A stretch of 64,000 bases of DNA from JAIOSM01 sp964565415 (GTDB lineage: Bacteria; Desulfobacterota; Desulfobacteria; Desulfobacterales; Desulfobacteraceae). The notes under the pieces were generated by a model that did no database searches, was not told the origin of the DNA, and saw nothing but the letters and a program-made list of their open reading frames with translations. A program made the position numbers and the translations under genes. Below are positions 26,007 to 34,125 of this stretch, one piece after another (position 1 is the stretch's first letter; each line of letters opens with the position of its first letter). The stretch is taken from contig CAZMEX010000003.1 of assembly GCA_964565415.1 (NCBI GenBank), positions 36,071-100,070 of the forward strand, in the 5' to 3' direction.

Positions 26007-27530
26007 ATGGAATTCATATTTGCCGATTTTTTAGATACTTACCGGTCAAAAATTATCAAAGAGTGGGTTGAAAAACTTCACAGTGAGTGTGGCGAACAAT
26101 ATACTAAAAGACCAGTTGAGGAACTTAAAGGGAACATAACCCAGGCAGTTGATGCAAATTTCCAGGTGTTGGTTCATGAAAATTATGATGCAATCAATGT
26201 TTTCATAGACAGAATCACTGGCATGCGGTTAAAAACCGGATTTTTATTGTCTGATGTACAAAAAGCATTTGAGCTTTATCGAATAATTGTATCACGATTT
26301 CTTATCTTTAATATATCCCCAAAACAATTCCATAAAGCAGTGGGGAGGCTGAACAGCTGTCTTGCCTATACAATACATAGATTCAGTGATCATTTCCAGG
26401 ATATGCATCAAAAAAAGATTTTACAGCAGAACAGAGAGCTGGAACAAAAGGTGAAGCAGCGCACAGTCGCTCTTGAAGAGTCTGAGAGAAAATATAAAAC
26501 CCTTGTTGAAGAGATTAATGATGGATATTTTGTTATTCAAAATGAGGTCATTGTCTTTGCAAACCAGGCATTTTGCAGTATGCATGGATATGAAAAGCTG
26601 GATGATGTAAAAGGGCGTAAATTTGGCAGCTTTGTGGCACCATCAAGCAGAAAACAGGTTCTTGGCATTTATTCAGATATTTCAGATCAAAAAACGACCC
26701 AGCAGGTTTTTGAATATAAGCGGTTGATGTATTCAAAAAAGGAGTTTCCCACAGAGATCCACGGAAAAACAACACGTTATGATAATAAAATATCAAGCAT
26801 TGGTATATGCCGGGATATTACCGAGCGTGTTGCAATGGAAAAAAAGGCGCGGGAAAATGAACGCATGGTCTATATTGGTTACATAACAGCATCACTATCC
26901 CATGAAATCAGAAATCCCCTTTCAGCAGTAAAATTAAACCTGCAGATTTTAAAAAAAAATCACGAAATAAAGGGCAATAATAAAAGAAGGGTTAATATTT
27001 CAGTTGCCGAGGTTATACGGTTAGAAAAAATTCTAAATCAGCTTTTGGACTTTGCAAAGCCATTAACACTAAATTTAGAATACCATGATATTGCTCAGAT
27101 TTTATATTCATATATTGAACTTTTAGATATAAAATTTAAAGAGAAAAACCTTCTTGTGGATACAGAATTTGATAACAGCATATCAAAACTCCTTGTAGAT
27201 TCAGATAAGCTCGGGCAGGCATTTATTAATTTGTTGCTCAATGCAATTGAATCATCTGATCCCTTTGGTGAAATTTTTATTAAATATCAACCATGCTCAA
27301 ATGATGACAAGTTTGTCCAGGTGACAATAAGTGACAGAGGTGTTGGGTTTCCTTTAAAAAACAGCAAAGATATTTTTAAACCTTTTTTTACAACTAAAAC
27401 CAAAGGGGTGGGTTTAGGGCTTGCAAATGTGAAAAGAATTATTGAAGCTCACAAAGGTTTTGTGTCGGTAAAAAAAAGGGAGACAAAAGGCTCCTCTTTT
27501 TCCATGATGATTCCTGTAAGGAGTACTTAA
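26007..27530 (+). CDS. PAS-domain sensor histidine kinase, partner of the adjacent sigma-54 regulator
   Basis: 507 residues, soluble. Residues about 5-135 form a helical N-terminal domain (FLDTYRSKIIKEWVEKL...), resembling RsbRD-type sensor N-termini. A PAS domain spans about 155-275. His299 lies in SLSHEIRNPLSAVKLNL. The ATPase domain has FINLLLNAIES (N box), ISDRGVGF, FKPFFTTK and GVGLGLANVKRI. ATG 26007 has AGGAG 7 nt upstream; a TTG frame at 25986 is rejected. Its stop overlaps the start of the regulator by 1 bp, so the two are a translationally coupled two-component pair. The absence of membrane helices suggests it senses a cytoplasmic ligand, perhaps the imported acid or its CoA ester (inference). 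Confidence 0.93.
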   Translation: MEFIFADFLDTYRSKIIKEWVEKLHSECGEQYTKRPVEELKGNITQAVDANFQVLVHENYDAINVFIDRITGMRLKTGFLLSDVQKAFELYRIIVSRFLIFNISPKQFHKAVGRLNSCLAYTIHRFSDHFQDMHQKKILQQNRELEQKVKQRTVALEESERKYKTLVEEINDGYFVIQNEVIVFANQAFCSMHGYEKLDDVKGRKFGSFVAPSSRKQVLGIYSDISDQKTTQQVFEYKRLMYSKKEFPTEIHGKTTRYDNKISSIGICRDITERVAMEKKARENERMVYIGYITASLSHEIRNPLSAVKLNLQILKKNHEIKGNNKRRVNISVAEVIRLEKILNQLLDFAKPLTLNLEYHDIAQILYSYIELLDIKFKEKNLLVDTEFDNSISKLLVDSDKLGQAFINLLLNAIESSDPFGEIFIKYQPCSNDDKFVQVTISDRGVGFPLKNSKDIFKPFFTTKTKGVGLGLANVKRIIEAHKGFVSVKKRETKGSSFSMMIPVRST

Positions 27531-28876
27531 TGGCTAAAATATTAGTAATAGATGATGAACTCTCCATTCTTGAATCCCTTGAGATGTTTTTGAATGAAAA
27601 AGGCTATGAAGTTTTAACTGCAAAGAGAGGTAAAAAAGGGTTGGAGCTGTTTTTAAAAGAGTGCCCCCTGATTGTGATCCTTGATATAAGGCTGCCTGAT
27701 TTAAATGGGTTGGATATCCTTAAAAGCATGGTTAGCAGCAATGTGTCTGCAAAGATAATAATGATTACAGCTTTTCAGGATATGGAGTCAACTATACTTG
27801 CAATGAGAAGAGGTGCGTTTGATTATATTCATAAGCCTCTTGATGTTGATGAAATTGAAAAAGCTGTTGATCGTGCAATAAATATTCTTGAAATTGACAA
27901 GAAAACCCCGACCCTTGAAATTAAAGAGAAAAATTCTGAGAATCCCTGGGAAATCATAGGTAAGAGTGAAAAAATGCGGGAGATTTTCAAAATGATGGGG
28001 CTGGTTTGCAGAAGCCGTGTCAATGTGCTTTTGCAGGGAGAAACAGGAACTGGAAAAGAGTTGATTGCACGGGTTATTCATTTGAATTCCAGGTTTAAAG
28101 ATGAACCCTTTATAGTGTTTGATTGTTCTGCTGTTGTAGAGACACTTCTTGAAAGCGAACTTTTCGGTCATGAAAAAGGTGCATTTACTGGAGCAGACAC
28201 AGTAAAAAAGGGCAAGATTGAGCTTGCAGGAAAAGGCACACTTTTTCTTGATGAAATAGCAGAACTTCCTTTGAACGTGCAGGGCAATTTATTGGGCTTT
28301 TTACAGCGCAGGGAGTATACAAGAGTGGGGGGTACGAAAATATTAAAATCAGATTGTCGAATTATTACAGCCTGCAATTGCGACTTGGCTGCAAAAGTTC
28401 GAGCAGGTGAATTTAAAGAAGATCTTTTTTTTAGATTACGTGTTTTTATGCTCAAGGTTCCACCATTGCAGGAGAGGATTTCTGATATCCCTCTGCTTGT
28501 GGAGCATTTCTTACATAAAATTAACATTGAGCTTGGTACAAAGATTACAAAACTTCAAAATGGTGTAATTAAAAGGTTTTCAAACCATCCATGGAAAGGT
28601 AATGTCCGGGAGTTGGAAAATACAATTGTACAGGCCATTGTGGGATGCCGGGGCAATGTCCTTCTCAAGGATGATGTTGATTCAATCTTAACAATGGATG
28701 ATCCTTTGCCCCCAACAGGTCTTGCTTCTTTCTCCCTTGCCCATGTAGAAAAAGAACATATAGCTAAAACCCTGTCTCAGCTAAACTGGAACAAAACAAA
28801 AACTGCAACCCAGCTAGGAATTACATTACCTACCCTGCGAAGCAAGATTAAAAGATATGATATAAAAAATCTGTGA
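27530..28876 (+). CDS. sigma-54-dependent response regulator (NtrC family)
   Basis: 448 residues with receiver, AAA+ and Fis-type DNA-binding domains. The receiver carries D52 in VILDIRLPD, with T and K in MITAFQ and HKPLD. The AAA+ domain at about 145-380 shows GETGTGKE (Walker A), the sigma-54 contact loop GAFTGA, GTLFLDEIAE (Walker B) and NVRELEN. The C-terminal helix-turn-helix is ...WNKTKTATQLGITLPTLRSKI. A -24/-12 promoter lies only 176 bp after its stop, in front of a mini-Fis protein and an ABC importer, the obvious target. Confidence 0.96.
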   Translation: MAKILVIDDELSILESLEMFLNEKGYEVLTAKRGKKGLELFLKECPLIVILDIRLPDLNGLDILKSMVSSNVSAKIIMITAFQDMESTILAMRRGAFDYIHKPLDVDEIEKAVDRAINILEIDKKTPTLEIKEKNSENPWEIIGKSEKMREIFKMMGLVCRSRVNVLLQGETGTGKELIARVIHLNSRFKDEPFIVFDCSAVVETLLESELFGHEKGAFTGADTVKKGKIELAGKGTLFLDEIAELPLNVQGNLLGFLQRREYTRVGGTKILKSDCRIITACNCDLAAKVRAGEFKEDLFFRLRVFMLKVPPLQERISDIPLLVEHFLHKINIELGTKITKLQNGVIKRFSNHPWKGNVRELENTIVQAIVGCRGNVLLKDDVDSILTMDDPLPPTGLASFSLAHVEKEHIAKTLSQLNWNKTKTATQLGITLPTLRSKIKRYDIKNL

Positions 28877-28887
28877 GGAGGAGTTGT

Positions 28888-28962
28888 AAGTAAATATCTG
28901 TTCATGGTGAAAATTTTTTTCAGGTCCTGGAAAAATATTTTCTAGCAATTTAATATTTACTT
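28888..28962. promoter_or_regulatory. dyads upstream of the -24/-12 promoter, candidate activator sites
   Basis: A perfect 10-bp inverted repeat AAGTAAATAT (28888-28897) / ATATTTACTT (28953-28962) brackets a second dyad CTGGAAAA-ATA-TTTTCTAG (28927-28945, one mismatch). They lie about 90-165 bp upstream of the -24 element, the usual distance for NtrC-family enhancers. Binding is inferred. Confidence 0.45.
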
Positions 28963-29051
28963 TGATTTCAAAAAAAAACTTGAACCTTCCGCTGCTATAA
29001 ATCCGCTAATTAATCTTATTGTTGATATTTTTCTCTGTGTCAATTTTCCAA

Positions 29052-29067
29052 CGGTATGCAAATTGCA
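29052..29067 (+). promoter_or_regulatory. sigma-54 (-24/-12) promoter
   Basis: CGGTATGCAAATTGCA has the invariant GG and GC exactly 10 bp apart and a full TTGCA at -12; it also matches A and G of the -24 box. It lies 79 bp before the mini-Fis gene and directly downstream of the sigma-54 activator gene. Confidence 0.65.
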
Positions 29068-29145
29068 GCCTCTGGATCCGCAAGAAAAGGCTTACATATT
29101 TTTTGATTTTCCTGGTTAATTGTAATACTTGAATCGGAGTTGAAA

Positions 29146-29307
29146 ATGGAGATTAAGTCACTCAAAGAGAGCGAAAAAGAACACTTAAAGAAAGTCCTTG
29201 AAAAAACACACTGGAATCTTGAAAAAACATCCCGCCTTCTAAAGATTTCATTAAACCAGGTTAAATCCAAAATTAATAAATACAGTATTAAAAATGAAGA
29301 TTCTTAA
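29146..29307 (+). CDS. 53-aa stand-alone Fis-type helix-turn-helix protein
   Basis: A short gene with GGAG 6 nt before ATG 29146 and stop TAA at 29305-29307. The whole product is one Fis-type DNA-binding domain: an EKEHLKKVLEK helix, WNLEKTSRLLKI, then SLNQVKSKINKYSIKN. Aligned without gaps to the C-terminal helix-turn-helix of the adjacent NtrC-family regulator over 41 residues, 20 positions are identical by my count. It therefore probably arose by duplication of that domain. It has no receiver or AAA+ part, so it could compete for the regulator's sites or act as a local architectural factor. It lies between the -24/-12 promoter and the ABC importer and is probably co-transcribed with the importer. 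Confidence 0.8.
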   Translation: MEIKSLKESEKEHLKKVLEKTHWNLEKTSRLLKISLNQVKSKINKYSIKNEDS

Positions 29308-29356
29308 ACCAAGAATCACTACATAATAACAATGTGTTTTTAAAAGGAGGGTCAAG

Positions 29357-30628
29357 ATGAAGTGTAACAGACTAAGGATTTTATTAACTATTTTTGCACT
29401 GGGTGTCTCTTTTCTTTTTTCAGCCAGTTCGTTTGCCGAAAAACCAATAGTCATTGGAGCTCCACTTTCAACAGCATACTTATACGGCTGGGATGCTGAG
29501 CGAGGAATCAAGCTTGCTGTGGATGAAATTAATGCAGCAGGGGGTGTGAATGTAGCAGGTAAAAAACGTCCATTTCAAGTTGAAGTGATTGATACACGTG
29601 ACCTTGAGCCTGGAGTTCCTGTCAGCGAAGCATTAATGGCTGTGGAAAGACTTATCTTAAATAAAAATGCAGATTTTATATTAGGCGGTCCAAACAGATC
29701 CGAAGCTGCACTTGCGGCAATGTCTCTTTTATCAAAACATAAAACAGTTTCCATTGTAACAAGTGGTGTATTAACACCAAAATACCACGCTCTGGTTGCT
29801 AAACAATATGATAAATATAAATACTGTTTCAGAATCCATGGCGAAGCCAAACACCTTGTGGGGGAGATGATAGGTAATTTTATAGATCTGAAAAACAAGC
29901 ATGGATTGAATAAACTTTTCATAATTGCCCAGGATGTTTCCCATGCCAGAGCTGCAGCTAAAATTATTGCAAAGGTTGCAGGGGGCAAAGGTTTTGAAAT
30001 AACTGGTACTGAGATTTATCCTACAGGGACAACTGATTTTTCTCTGGGACTTTTAAAGGCAAAATCAACAGGGTCTCAAATTATTAATATCTGGATGGAT
30101 ATGCCCGAGAGTGCAATACTCTTAAAACAGTGGTATGACCTTAAAATTCCGGCTCTCCCTTTTGGGTCAACTTTAGCTGCTGCAGAACAGCCGGGCTTTT
30201 GGAAAGCAACAAATGGAAAAGGCCAATACACTCTTTGTAATGTTGTTAATGCAGGTAATGCACCTTCTGACGCTACTCCCTGGACAATGAAATTTTACAA
30301 TGCCTATGAGAAAAAATGGGGTGTTGCGCCCGAAGGGTTAGGTTCATCAAGCAGTTACATGTCAGTATATGCACTAAAACAAGCCATTGAAAAAGCAGGA
30401 ACCATTGAGTCTAACAAAGTTATAACAGCCCTTGAGCAAACTGACATTATGGGTGTTTATGGAAGATTAAGGTTTGACCCTAAAAGCCATCAGGTTATTT
30501 TTGCCGATGATCCAAAAGATGGAGCTGTGGGTTCCATACTCCAATGGCAAAATGGCAAGCGCGTAGTTGTTTATCCAAAAAGCATTGCAAAAGGTGAAAT
30601 TCTGCTTCCTCCCTGGATGTTAAAATAA
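29357..30628 (+). CDS. Liv-type ABC transporter substrate-binding protein
   Basis: 423 residues, periplasmic. A signal peptide (RILLTIFALGVSFLFS then SSFAEK, cleavage after SFA) precedes a type I periplasmic-binding fold of the branched-chain-amino-acid/amide receptor family. Typical parts are PIVIGAPLS, RGIKLAVDEINAAGGV, ADFILGGPNRSEA and SSSYMSVYALKQAIEKAG. ATG 29357 has AAGGAGG 7 nt upstream. It heads a complete receptor-permease-permease-ATPase-ATPase set followed by an acyl-CoA ligase. The ligand is therefore more likely an aromatic or other carboxylic acid than an amino acid (inference). Confidence 0.93.
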   Translation: MKCNRLRILLTIFALGVSFLFSASSFAEKPIVIGAPLSTAYLYGWDAERGIKLAVDEINAAGGVNVAGKKRPFQVEVIDTRDLEPGVPVSEALMAVERLILNKNADFILGGPNRSEAALAAMSLLSKHKTVSIVTSGVLTPKYHALVAKQYDKYKYCFRIHGEAKHLVGEMIGNFIDLKNKHGLNKLFIIAQDVSHARAAAKIIAKVAGGKGFEITGTEIYPTGTTDFSLGLLKAKSTGSQIINIWMDMPESAILLKQWYDLKIPALPFGSTLAAAEQPGFWKATNGKGQYTLCNVVNAGNAPSDATPWTMKFYNAYEKKWGVAPEGLGSSSSYMSVYALKQAIEKAGTIESNKVITALEQTDIMGVYGRLRFDPKSHQVIFADDPKDGAVGSILQWQNGKRVVVYPKSIAKGEILLPPWMLK

Positions 30629-30676
30629 CTAAAAAAAACAGACACAATTAATACATAATTTTAGGAATTGTTTTAT

Positions 30677-31543
30677 ATGCAAATATTGATATATGGAATA
30701 ATAAACAGTGTATCTCTTGCTTTGATGGCCCTGGGATTTGCTATGGTTTACGGTGTAAGCAGAATCCCAAATTTTGCCCATGGCGCCCTGTATATAATAT
30801 ACGGATTTGTTTGCTGGATATTGTTAAATCAACTGGGGCTGAATTATTTTTTCTCTATTTTCTTGGCTTTGATTATCAATGGACTGATTGGGGCTCTTAT
30901 GTACAAATTTGTTCTTATAAGAGTCCGGGGAATGAATATTTCTGAAATTATTGGATCCTATGCCATTGGACTTGCTATTCTTGAGGGTTTAAGATGGGGC
31001 GGGTTCAAGGGCATGACCTATACCCTGCCTGTTTTTTTAGAAGGAAGTATTAATATTGGGGCTGTTCCAGTGGATTATCACAGAATAATTATGGTGATTG
31101 TTGGAATCATCCTGGTGGCTGGTCTTTGGATTTTTACCCACTATACCAAAGTGGGTCTTGCGCTTCAGGGTATGGCACAGGATGAAAGAGCTGCCCTGAT
31201 GCTGGGTATTGATTCTGACTTTATGGCAATGCTTGCCATGGCGCTTGGCGCCATTCTTGCGGGCATTGCTGCCATGCTAATCCTGCCTCTAGGTAATATT
31301 GTAGTAGAATCAGGTTATCATGTTTTGATCATGTCCATTGCTGTCTGCATTGTTGGAGGCTTGGGAAGCTGGGTGGGTGCAATTATTGCAGCTTTTTTAA
31401 TTGGGTTCGGTCAAATTTTAACTGTTGCTTATATTGGGTCTCACTTTCAAATGGTAGTGGCAATTTTTGCCATTATTTTAACACTGATTCTAAAACCATC
31501 TGGTCTGTTTGGCAGGCAAAAAGAGCTGGAAGAGAGGGTTTAA
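30677..31543 (+). CDS. Liv-type ABC transporter permease (LivH-like)
   Basis: 288 residues with about eight hydrophobic helices. LivH-family motifs are GIINSVSLALMALGFAMVYGVSRIPNFAHGALY near the N-terminus, and the cytoplasmic coupling segment VGLALQGMAQDERAALMLGID, followed by LAGIAAMLILP. ATG 30677 is preferred to TTG 30668, with AGGAA upstream. The next permease gene starts 1 bp after its stop. Confidence 0.93.
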   Translation: MQILIYGIINSVSLALMALGFAMVYGVSRIPNFAHGALYIIYGFVCWILLNQLGLNYFFSIFLALIINGLIGALMYKFVLIRVRGMNISEIIGSYAIGLAILEGLRWGGFKGMTYTLPVFLEGSINIGAVPVDYHRIIMVIVGIILVAGLWIFTHYTKVGLALQGMAQDERAALMLGIDSDFMAMLAMALGAILAGIAAMLILPLGNIVVESGYHVLIMSIAVCIVGGLGSWVGAIIAAFLIGFGQILTVAYIGSHFQMVVAIFAIILTLILKPSGLFGRQKELEERV

Positions 31544-31544
31544 A

Positions 31545-32558
31545 ATGGATACTCAACAAAAACGAAAAGAGAGAATCGACCGCGGAATAAAGGTCAGGTC
31601 AGATGGACTTTATGCGCTTATGTCCTTTAGAGAAATTTCATATCTTACCTTGCCACGATTTATTTTAATTGCAGGGATGCTGCTGTTGCCACTGTTGATG
31701 CCGGGAATGTACTGGCAAAGAGTAATCTCCATTGTTTGTGTTTATGCTTTATTAGCATTGAGCTTTGATTTCCTTGCCCACTATGTAGGACTGGTCTCTC
31801 TGGGCGGGGCGTTTTTCATTGGAACAGGGGGATATATTGCAGGTATTCTCAATACCTATTTTGCATTTCCTCCAATTTTTACCATCCCCCTGGCAATGGT
31901 GGCAGGAGGATTTATCTGCACACTTCTTCTGTTGCCATGCCTGCCATTAAAAGGGGTCTATTTTGCAATAGTTACTTTGATGTATCCTCTGTTTATGGCT
32001 CGAATTATTGAGGCCTTTGATATATTTGGAGGAACAGACGGGTTGATTGGCATTGATCCCTTTTCAAACTCCTTTATAGAGCAGTATTGTGTAATTGGAG
32101 CCGTATTGATTTTTCTGTTTGGAATAAGAAGGCTTGTTAATATGGACCTTGGGCTTATTTTTACGGCAATAATGGATAATGACCAGGCAGTAAAAGCTTC
32201 GGGTATTAACATAACTTCCTACAAAGCCTTGGCAGTTTTCATTGCTGCATCCATGGGCTGCCTTGGCGGTGCATGTCTGACACACATTTACATGTGGTGC
32301 GGGATTTCGCAATTTGCCCTGGATTTTTCCATTCTGCCCATTGCAGCAACGGTAATAGGGGGGGCAGGAACTCTTGTGGGTCCTCTCCTCGGCTGCCTGA
32401 TCCTGGTGCCTGTTTCTGAATTGCTAAGGGATTTTGGAACCTTGAGAATTGTATTTTATGCTTTGATTCTAGTAGGATTTATTATGTTTAAAAGTGAGGG
32501 AATAATGGATTTTGGTCAGAGGAAATATGAACAGTTTGAAAGGTGGACAAAAATATGA
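31545..32558 (+). CDS. Liv-type ABC transporter permease (LivM-like)
   Basis: 337 residues with about ten hydrophobic helices after a charged N-terminus (DTQQKRKERIDRG). LivM hallmarks are ALLALSFDFLAHYVGLVSLGGAFFIGTGGY and the coupling segment IMDNDQAVKASGINITSYKALAVFIAASMGCLGG, then IGGAGTLVGPLLG. ATG 31545 has GAGAGGG upstream; a longer frame back to 31509 overlaps livH and is rejected. It overlaps the next gene by 4 bp (ATGA). Confidence 0.93.
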   Translation: MDTQQKRKERIDRGIKVRSDGLYALMSFREISYLTLPRFILIAGMLLLPLLMPGMYWQRVISIVCVYALLALSFDFLAHYVGLVSLGGAFFIGTGGYIAGILNTYFAFPPIFTIPLAMVAGGFICTLLLLPCLPLKGVYFAIVTLMYPLFMARIIEAFDIFGGTDGLIGIDPFSNSFIEQYCVIGAVLIFLFGIRRLVNMDLGLIFTAIMDNDQAVKASGINITSYKALAVFIAASMGCLGGACLTHIYMWCGISQFALDFSILPIAATVIGGAGTLVGPLLGCLILVPVSELLRDFGTLRIVFYALILVGFIMFKSEGIMDFGQRKYEQFERWTKI

Positions 32559-33343
32559 CTGAAAACTATATTCTCAGTGTAAGTAAAATGACAAAGGTAT
32601 TTGGAGGTGTTACAGCTCTTAAAGATGTCAGCTTTAATGTAAAGCCTGGAGAAATCTTGGGAATTATAGGACCCAATGGATCAGGTAAAACCACAATTGT
32701 AAACTGCATTACAGGTTTTATCAAACCCACATCCGGCAGAGTTGCTTTTCAAGGCAGGGATATCACTGGTATGAAACCTCACAAAATTGCAGATATGGGT
32801 GTTACAAGGACATTTCAAGTCATGCGGCCATATTACAGCCTTCCTGCATATAAAAATCTTGTAATTCCGCTCTATTCTCCCAGAGCAAAACGAACCGGAG
32901 GTTGGAGGGGTGGAGGAAGGCTTGGGGACAGACATACAGTAAGTATAGATATTTTAGAAGAGATTGGTTTTGAACGGGATTCATATATCCCCTATAAAAT
33001 GACATCAACACTTCCCACGGGTTATCTTAAAAGGCTTGAGCTTGCACGATGCCTGGCTTTGAAACCTGAGATAATTATATGTGATGAAGTATTTTCCGGA
33101 CTGTCCATGAGTGAAATTGCATCCATGGTGCCTTTGATTGAAAGGCTTCAAATGGAAGGCATTACAATTATCATGATTGAACACAGGTTAAGAGAATTAT
33201 TCCAGGTTGCCGACAGAGTTATGGTGCTGAATTTTGGAGAAAAACTTCTTGAGGGAAGCCCTGAAGAGGTTATGGCAGATGAGCAGGTTAAACAAGCTTA
33301 CTTTGGATCTGAAGAGGTTGAGGAGGTCATGAATTATGCTTGA
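32555..33343 (+). CDS. Liv-type ABC transporter ATPase (LivG-like)
   Basis: 262 residues with a complete nucleotide-binding domain: GPNGSGKTT (Walker A), the LivG-type VTRTFQVMRPYYSLPAYKNL segment after the Q-loop, and IICDEVFSGLS (Walker B). The signature region reads LPTGYLKRLELARCLA rather than a strict LSGGQ, as is common for LivG. The switch histidine is in IEHRL. The ATGA overlap with livM and AAGGTGG upstream select ATG 32555 over GTG 32543. Confidence 0.92.
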   Translation: MTENYILSVSKMTKVFGGVTALKDVSFNVKPGEILGIIGPNGSGKTTIVNCITGFIKPTSGRVAFQGRDITGMKPHKIADMGVTRTFQVMRPYYSLPAYKNLVIPLYSPRAKRTGGWRGGGRLGDRHTVSIDILEEIGFERDSYIPYKMTSTLPTGYLKRLELARCLALKPEIIICDEVFSGLSMSEIASMVPLIERLQMEGITIIMIEHRLRELFQVADRVMVLNFGEKLLEGSPEEVMADEQVKQAYFGSEEVEEVMNYA

Positions 33344-34082
33344 AGCTATAGATATGATGGTGTTTTATGAGAACATGCTGGCATTAAACAATATTACGGT
33401 GAAATGTCTTGAAAATCAGATCGTTGGTATTTTTGGTGCTAACAGTGCCGGGAAATCTACTTTGATGTATGCTCTTTCAGGTATTATGCTGGATATAAAG
33501 AAAAAAGAGGAGATGTCGGGCGGAGAACGCATTACCATCAATGGTGATATTACTTTTCGTGGTAAAAAAATAATGGATCTAAAGCCAAGCCTTCGGGCAA
33601 AAGCTGGCATAATCCTCTGTCCTGAGCGTAGAAGAATATTTAATGAAAGCTCTGTGCTGGAGAACCTGCGCATTGGCGGTTATCTTGCAACAAGGACCCA
33701 GGCAAACAAGACCCTGGAGTATATTTTTTCACTTTTTCCTGCTTTGGATAAATTAAAAAACAGAATTGGCGGATTTTTAAGTGGTGGTGAACAGCAGATG
33801 CTGGCCATTGGGCGTGCTTTAATGGCACAGCCTGAAATACTTCTTTTAGATGAGCCTTTATTGGGTTTAAGCCCTTTAATGCAGGCAACCCTCATCAAAG
33901 CTACAAAAGTAATTCAGGAGGAGCAAAAAATTTCAGTTATAATTTCAGAGCAATATGCACGACCGGTTTTTCCAATTGTTGATTATGCTTATATCCTGGA
34001 AAATGGAGCAGCAGTCATGGAAGGGACAAGGGACGAGCTTATGGATAATCCAGATGTGAAATCAGCTTATTTTGGTGTATGA
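33336..34082 (+). CDS. Liv-type ABC transporter ATPase (LivF-like)
   Basis: 248 residues with GANSAGKST (Walker A), the LivF-type ICPERRRIFNESSVLENLRIG segment, the signature FLSGGEQQMLAIGRALMAQP and ILLLDEPLLGLSP (Walker B). The usual switch His is replaced in IISEQYARPVFPIVDYAYILENG, where LivF proteins normally read EQN. A short acidic insertion (KKKEEMSGGER) lies near residues 52-63. It overlaps livG by 8 bp. Confidence 0.93.
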   Translation: MLEAIDMMVFYENMLALNNITVKCLENQIVGIFGANSAGKSTLMYALSGIMLDIKKKEEMSGGERITINGDITFRGKKIMDLKPSLRAKAGIILCPERRRIFNESSVLENLRIGGYLATRTQANKTLEYIFSLFPALDKLKNRIGGFLSGGEQQMLAIGRALMAQPEILLLDEPLLGLSPLMQATLIKATKVIQEEQKISVIISEQYARPVFPIVDYAYILENGAAVMEGTRDELMDNPDVKSAYFGV

Positions 34083-34125
34083 AAAAAACAAAAAAGCAAT
34101 GTGAAAAATGGGGGAGCAATTTTTA

